This document shows, in pieces, positions 5,701-7,411 of a stretch of DNA of 7,411 bases. Within the stretch, counting starts at the first letter, position 1. Each line of letters starts with the position of its first letter. The translations under genes and the position numbers were made by a program. The notes under the pieces were generated by a model that was not told the origin of the DNA, ran no database searches, and saw nothing but the letters and a program-made list of their open reading frames with translations. Origin of the DNA: an uncultured archaeon (lineage in GTDB: Archaea > Thermoproteota > Nitrososphaeria > Conexivisphaerales > CALBHZ01); the NCBI GenBank assembly GCA_937892815.1, contig CALBHZ010000007.1, positions 1 to 7,411 on the forward strand, read 5' to 3'.

Positions 5701-6894
5701 AACGTTACGTGGAAGGGAGAGTGGAACGGCATCTCGGCTTTCGTATTCGATGGCTATGGAAGGCTATTAACTTCTAACGTGTTTTCAGGAGGGTTAATGG
5801 AGGTGTTCGGGTGGCCAAGTACGGATTGGATGGGGCCTGCAGGTTTAGGTAGCGGAGGCTTTTACCCTCCCGAACCTTCTACGATAAAGATACCCGCTAG
5901 AACGAACTTCCTATATACCTTAGTTCTGCACTTGACCTCAAACTCGGTAGAGGAAAAAACGAGGCCTAAGGTAATCATCACCGCGTCCTTCGTTAGAAAC
6001 GAAACAACCCCTCCAAAGATAACTTTTGAAGATAGAAATTGGACGGTAATTTCAGGGGTGTATACGTTTAACTGGACGGTGACCTCTAAAGCTCCGTACA
6101 AATGTTACTATCGTATAGATCTAGGAGACTGGATAGAAACTAGGGTTAATAGAGTTAAGGTCAATACGACAGGAGGAGCGGACGGCGTTCACCTATTATC
6201 GGTTATGGTAGTCGACGCCTCTGGGCAGACCGCGGAATCTACTCTTCCCTTCATCGTAGATAACACCCCTCCCGTTATAAAAGTAGAGGGGTTAAAGAAC
6301 GGAGATCTGGTATCTAGAAGGCTTAAGTTTAACGTAACGGTAGATGATACGAGCTTAGCGTTACTCTCGGTTAAGGTATTAGATAAATGGTATAACGTAA
6401 CTGAACCTAAGCTTGAGGTAGATCTAGATATTAGAGGGCTTTCTGGAGCCATACCAGTAAGGATCTTCGCTATAGACGAGGCTAACCATACATCCGAGGA
6501 GCTTTATACCTTCTACGTAGATAACGAGCCTCCCGTTATAAAGCTGGTATCTCCTACAGATGGACAGTTAGTAGAACATGAAATGAGGGTAGTCTACGAA
6601 GTTTACGATTCTAATTTAGCAAACGTAACCGTTAAAATAGATGGAAAAGTCGTAAAGGAGATGTTTATCGATCCTAAGAAGTTCGTAGATGGGCCTCATT
6701 CCTTGAGAATGGAAGCTGAAGATAAAGTAGGACAGAAGAGCTTTAAGGAGATCGTTTTCTACACTTCCTACTATTCGACGTTCTATCGAGGAAGGATGGA
6801 GGAAGTTAGAAATCTATACCTTGCTATTGGAGTCGTTATCGGAGCTCTACTTACCGGCCTTATAGCCTCCGTTAAAAAATTAAAGGGTAAATAA
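2686..6894 (+). CDS. Giant secreted, membrane-anchored subtilisin-like protease (S8, pyrolysin type)
   Basis: Extracellular serine endopeptidase of 1402 residues, about the size of the pyrolysin precursor from Pyrococcus furiosus. In order: signal peptide (1 to about 18); a likely pro-region to about 110; catalytic Asp131 in VVDTGVDFSHPD; a large insert; His392 in YGHGTAVAG; oxyanion Asn514 in SAGNGG; Ser617 in GGTSMSAP; core end near 680; beta-rich domains; an EF-hand-like loop at 835-846; three Ig-like modules at about 1107-1360; a membrane helix at about 1376-1396; and a KKLKGK tail. Asp and His are 261 residues apart, against about 32 in small subtilisins. The insert carries the calcium-like loop D331-x-D333-x-D335-x3-D339. 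Pyrolysin and tripeptidyl peptidase II also have large inserts here. There are 22 N-x-S/T sequons, so heavy glycosylation is likely. The predicted topology is outside the cell with a C-terminal anchor. The nearest functional models are pyrolysin and the S-layer-bound Staphylothermus protease. All catalytic residues are present, so it should be active. Start is GTG, with a TATA box 26 bases upstream. Confidence 0.93.
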   Translation: MKLALLAILLISVLPPPYLNEVAPNHGLVIISPDRITLNNLHQVHGPPLKAIAYVESLDEIEGRSYFAFKFGGGYLAGVVLDEKAKNNLNVLFYDRPLSFHSVQQTFVKRYVYARSLANLTGEGVRIGVVDTGVDFSHPDLIDALARESGLPLMLDADGQGIAVTNVVVKANVVNGKIENLTSTSCPYVFVREDGVYIDFGEGYEVRVYNPLFPYYGDLFFNVTVDGTWKIGNSTSEFILSKSGEYRFGVLAEIQPIYYKGEEVIALFLFPVLTVDDRREGFYETIYVDLSTVYKEYINFLKDEEVEKPDYDFYDESPHRLGDGSEVIARDFDGDSYPDITAGVLGAYVLDVWGAVKKRLKRTDLGPSYGVPLDPIDYNGTYFTVMYDLYGHGTAVAGLIASRGTVAYNITKEGGLQITGMAPGSKIVAVKALWVSDVLYAWFWLAGMDYNGSWSYRGSTRADVVVNSFGISDWPYLEGLPGRDVLSMLTDLMSVPGSLDKEYPGMLMVVSAGNGGPGKGTITPPGSSMFALTVGASTCMDWTLVKPEVIWSKGPQARFGSTSYYYDDIAPWSARGPTLSGTPKPELVAPGMYGFSLAPVTLRAHGSQAYTLFGGTSMSAPIAAGCAALVLQGLKERGVQVDPATLKTYLVASTDSLGFSPSEQGSGLINFTKAVLGATKGWNLVVYSLIDPETYRVLYEYTFERLNITLNIGPLPPVKVTYLQFPFMPPGRSFEKDLFVEGSSSFNAEAIKVKRYEIGIYENVSVINAYDPILGESGGWRPLYIPLDEIVNVSDFDRIRITLAYPRSYFYNLSKSYVYFDALSRLSLYLYEWEDANKDGKIWYNETKLISFAAGWTNVQSLDLKRRNVKLLIGVYETPKMANYWTGELHGNVTEIPFEIKVEGLKFVRDENVKLRIDGNRIKVKVTAPEEPGIYEGFIRIYTDRDEVWIPYSYQTMVTIDGFDKVKVLELSNLNFPPDASWRYESGDWYPIRILTEENLNALSLNVTWKGEWNGISAFVFDGYGRLLTSNVFSGGLMEVFGWPSTDWMGPAGLGSGGFYPPEPSTIKIPARTNFLYTLVLHLTSNSVEEKTRPKVIITASFVRNETTPPKITFEDRNWTVISGVYTFNWTVTSKAPYKCYYRIDLGDWIETRVNRVKVNTTGGADGVHLLSVMVVDASGQTAESTLPFIVDNTPPVIKVEGLKNGDLVSRRLKFNVTVDDTSLALLSVKVLDKWYNVTEPKLEVDLDIRGLSGAIPVRIFAIDEANHTSEELYTFYVDNEPPVIKLVSPTDGQLVEHEMRVVYEVYDSNLANVTVKIDGKVVKEMFIDPKKFVDGPHSLRMEAEDKVGQKSFKEIVFYTSYYSTFYRGRMEEVRNLYLAIGVVIGALLTGLIASVKKLKGK
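3676..3702 (+). other. DxDxDxxxD calcium-loop motif in the protease insert
   Basis: Encodes DFDGDSYPD (residues 331-339), with acidic side chains at positions 1, 3, 5 and 9, the pattern of FG-GAP/VCBS and thrombospondin type-3 calcium loops. It lies within the insert between catalytic Asp131 and His392. Calcium binding is inferred from the pattern. Confidence 0.5.
5188..5223 (+). other. EF-hand-like calcium loop in the protease C-terminal region
   Basis: Encodes DANKDGKIWYNE (residues 835-846). It fits the 12-position EF-hand loop consensus: D835, N837 and D839 at positions 1, 3 and 5, G840 at 6, I842 at 8 and E846 at 12. It sits in a beta-rich domain after the catalytic core and is followed at once by an N-E-T sequon that shares N845. 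Calcium stabilisation is common in hyperthermophilic subtilisins, and I infer it here. Confidence 0.65.
6004..6765 (+). repeat. Three tandem Ig-like modules in the protease
   Basis: Residues about 1107-1360 fall into three modules whose starts are marked by TTPPKI (1107), NTPPVIKV (1193) and NEPPVIKL (1280). The Pro-Pro pairs are 86 and 87 residues apart. Each module is rich in alternating hydrophobic strands and ends in a strand followed, for modules 1 and 2, by VDN. This is the size and pattern of bacterial-type Ig or fibronectin-like stalk domains. DNA at the second and third module starts (6256-6281 and 6517-6542) matches at 23 of 26 bases, pointing to duplication of a module. Confidence 0.7.
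6811..6873 (+). other. C-terminal transmembrane anchor of the S8 protease
   Basis: Residues about 1376-1396 form one hydrophobic helix (NLYLAIGVVIGALLTGLIASV) preceded by RGRMEEVR and followed by a short basic tail, KKLKGK. By the positive-inside rule the tail is cytoplasmic, leaving the whole protease outside, held by a single span. Confidence 0.8.
6874..6879 (-). terminator. Possible T-tract terminator of the phosphodiesterase gene
   Basis: Directly after the minus-strand stop codon the non-template strand reads TTTTTT, then AAC. Archaeal RNA polymerase can terminate on such T-runs without a hairpin. The tract lies inside the last codons of the oppositely oriented protease gene, where it encodes the Lys-Lys region, so it may be only a coding effect. 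Confidence 0.3.
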
Positions 6895-7368
6895 TCGAGC
6901 TTTATCCTCCTCAGTATCGTAAATTACATAGGTTGCTTCTCCAAATAGATATCCACATACTTCTCCCGGGTTTATGAGAAGCGTATCGTTTACCCTTTTT
7001 ATCTCATGTTTATGGGTATGTCCTCTTACAACCACATCGTAAAGCCCGCTTTTACATAGAGCTATTACCATTTCTTCATCCTTACCGTGTATTAGAGCGA
7101 ACTTCTTTCCATCGACTTCAAGGCTTCCGAAATCCTCTAAGGCAACGAAGCCCAGCTTTCTCGACGTCTCCCTTAACAGTTTCCTTTCTCCATCGTTATT
7201 TCCGAATACGAAGTACAGCTTAAATCCTTGGAATTCCTTTAAGGTGAAAGGAGCTATTATATCTCCTGCGTGTAAAATTAGATCTACCTTTTCGTCTTTC
7301 AACTTCTTTACGAGGGATCTTACGTTAGGTAGATTATCGTGGGTATCCGATATAATGGCTACCTTCAT
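6880..7368 (-). CDS. YfcE/MJ0936-like metallophosphoesterase
   Basis: Small cytoplasmic calcineurin-like phosphodiesterase of 162 residues, full length for the YfcE/MJ0936 group (Metallophos_2). From the ATG at 7368, the metal-site motifs are S-D8-T-H10, H-A-G-D36, G-N57-N-D59-G-E-R, I-H94-G and G-H117-T-H119, followed by LLINPGEVCGYLFGE. As I recall it, Methanocaldococcus jannaschii MJ0936 shares the GNNDGER and NPGE-CGYL stretches closely. These enzymes use two divalent metals and hydrolyse model phosphodiesters; the natural substrate is generally unknown. An open frame continues upstream to 7401, but its extra 11 residues (MYKRQFPYIAL) come largely from adapter sequence. MKVAIISDTHDN is the natural family N-terminus. 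Only 18 genomic bases of upstream sequence are present, with no clear promoter. The 3' end overlaps the convergent protease gene by 15 bp. Confidence 0.93.
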   Translation of the reverse strand: MKVAIISDTHDNLPNVRSLVKKLKDEKVDLILHAGDIIAPFTLKEFQGFKLYFVFGNNDGERKLLRETSRKLGFVALEDFGSLEVDGKKFALIHGKDEEMVIALCKSGLYDVVVRGHTHKHEIKRVNDTLLINPGEVCGYLFGEATYVIYDTEEDKARLFTL

Positions 7369-7386
7369 GAGCGCTATATACGGAAA

Positions 7387-7411
7387 CTGTCTCTTATACA
7401 CATCTGACGCT
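7387..7411. other. Nextera/Tn5 mosaic-end adapter remnant (not genomic)
   Basis: The last 25 bases are CTGTCTCTTATACACATCT, the 19-bp Tn5 mosaic end, followed by GACGCT, which continues into the reverse complement of the standard Nextera read-1 adapter. The match is complete to the window end. It is library adapter left untrimmed at a contig end, so genomic sequence stops at about 7386. Read on the minus strand in this frame, it yields the MYKRQ peptide familiar from contaminated databases. Confidence 0.97.

Noticed and set aside
4110..6452. Four short minus-strand open frames inside the protease gene
   Set aside because: Each has 61-87 codons, no recognisable motif and no promoter, and lies inside a continuous, fully motif-supported frame.
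7373..7380. TATATA near the phosphodiesterase start as its promoter
   Set aside because: It is centred only about 10 bases from the ATG at 7368, too close for an archaeal TATA box serving that start, and upstream genomic sequence is missing beyond 7386.
1..7411. RNA genes, CRISPR arrays, insertion sequences, toxin-antitoxin or defence genes
   Set aside because: All but about 160 bases are covered by five coherent protein genes plus the adapter. I saw no repeat-spacer pattern, tRNA-like arms, transposase motifs or terminal inverted repeats. The mosaic end at 7387 is library adapter and not a natural transposon.

Overview
The window reads as a gene-dense stretch of a thermophilic archaeal chromosome, probably a crenarchaeal or related (TACK) lineage, although no marker here fixes the lineage. 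Three things point this way. The proteins are archaeal in style: a MenA/UBIAD1-like UbiA enzyme, an archaeal Lrp, a phosphodiesterase like Methanocaldococcus MJ0936, and a giant pyrolysin-type protease. Three start codons lie about 26 bases downstream of TATA-like boxes, as expected for leaderless archaeal transcripts. Arginine codons AGA/AGG and isoleucine ATA are used heavily. GC is in the mid-40s by eye. The right end is a sequencing adapter, so the window ends at a contig end.

Layout. Bases 1-924 (+) hold a UbiA-family membrane prenyltransferase that has lost its first few codons at the window edge. It converges, across 41 bp, on a minus-strand pair: an Lrp/AsnC regulator (2607-2164) followed 25 bp later by an M20 ArgE/DapE-type metallohydrolase (2138-966). 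A 78-bp gap (2608-2685) carries back-to-back TATA/BRE-like promoters for the regulator (leftward) and for a 1402-residue secreted serine protease (2686-6894, rightward). The protease tail overlaps by 15 bp the end of a minus-strand YfcE/MJ0936-like phosphodiesterase (7368-6880). After 18 more genomic bases the sequence becomes Tn5/Nextera adapter (7387-7411).

How the genes may work together. The S8 protease is built for the cell surface: signal peptide, pro-region, catalytic core with a very large insert between Asp and His, calcium-loop motifs, Ig-like repeats, C-terminal membrane anchor and 22 N-glycosylation sequons. It would digest extracellular protein. The Lrp regulator senses amino acids in other species, and the M20 enzyme would cleave N-acyl amino acids or small peptides in the cytoplasm. 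The three could form a small peptide/amino-acid module controlled from the shared gap; this is inference from layout only. The prenyltransferase and phosphodiesterase look unrelated to it.

There is no sign of a CRISPR array, RNA gene, insertion sequence or defence island. The most distinctive object is the protease. The firmest technical observation is the adapter, which also creates a false N-terminal extension on the last gene.
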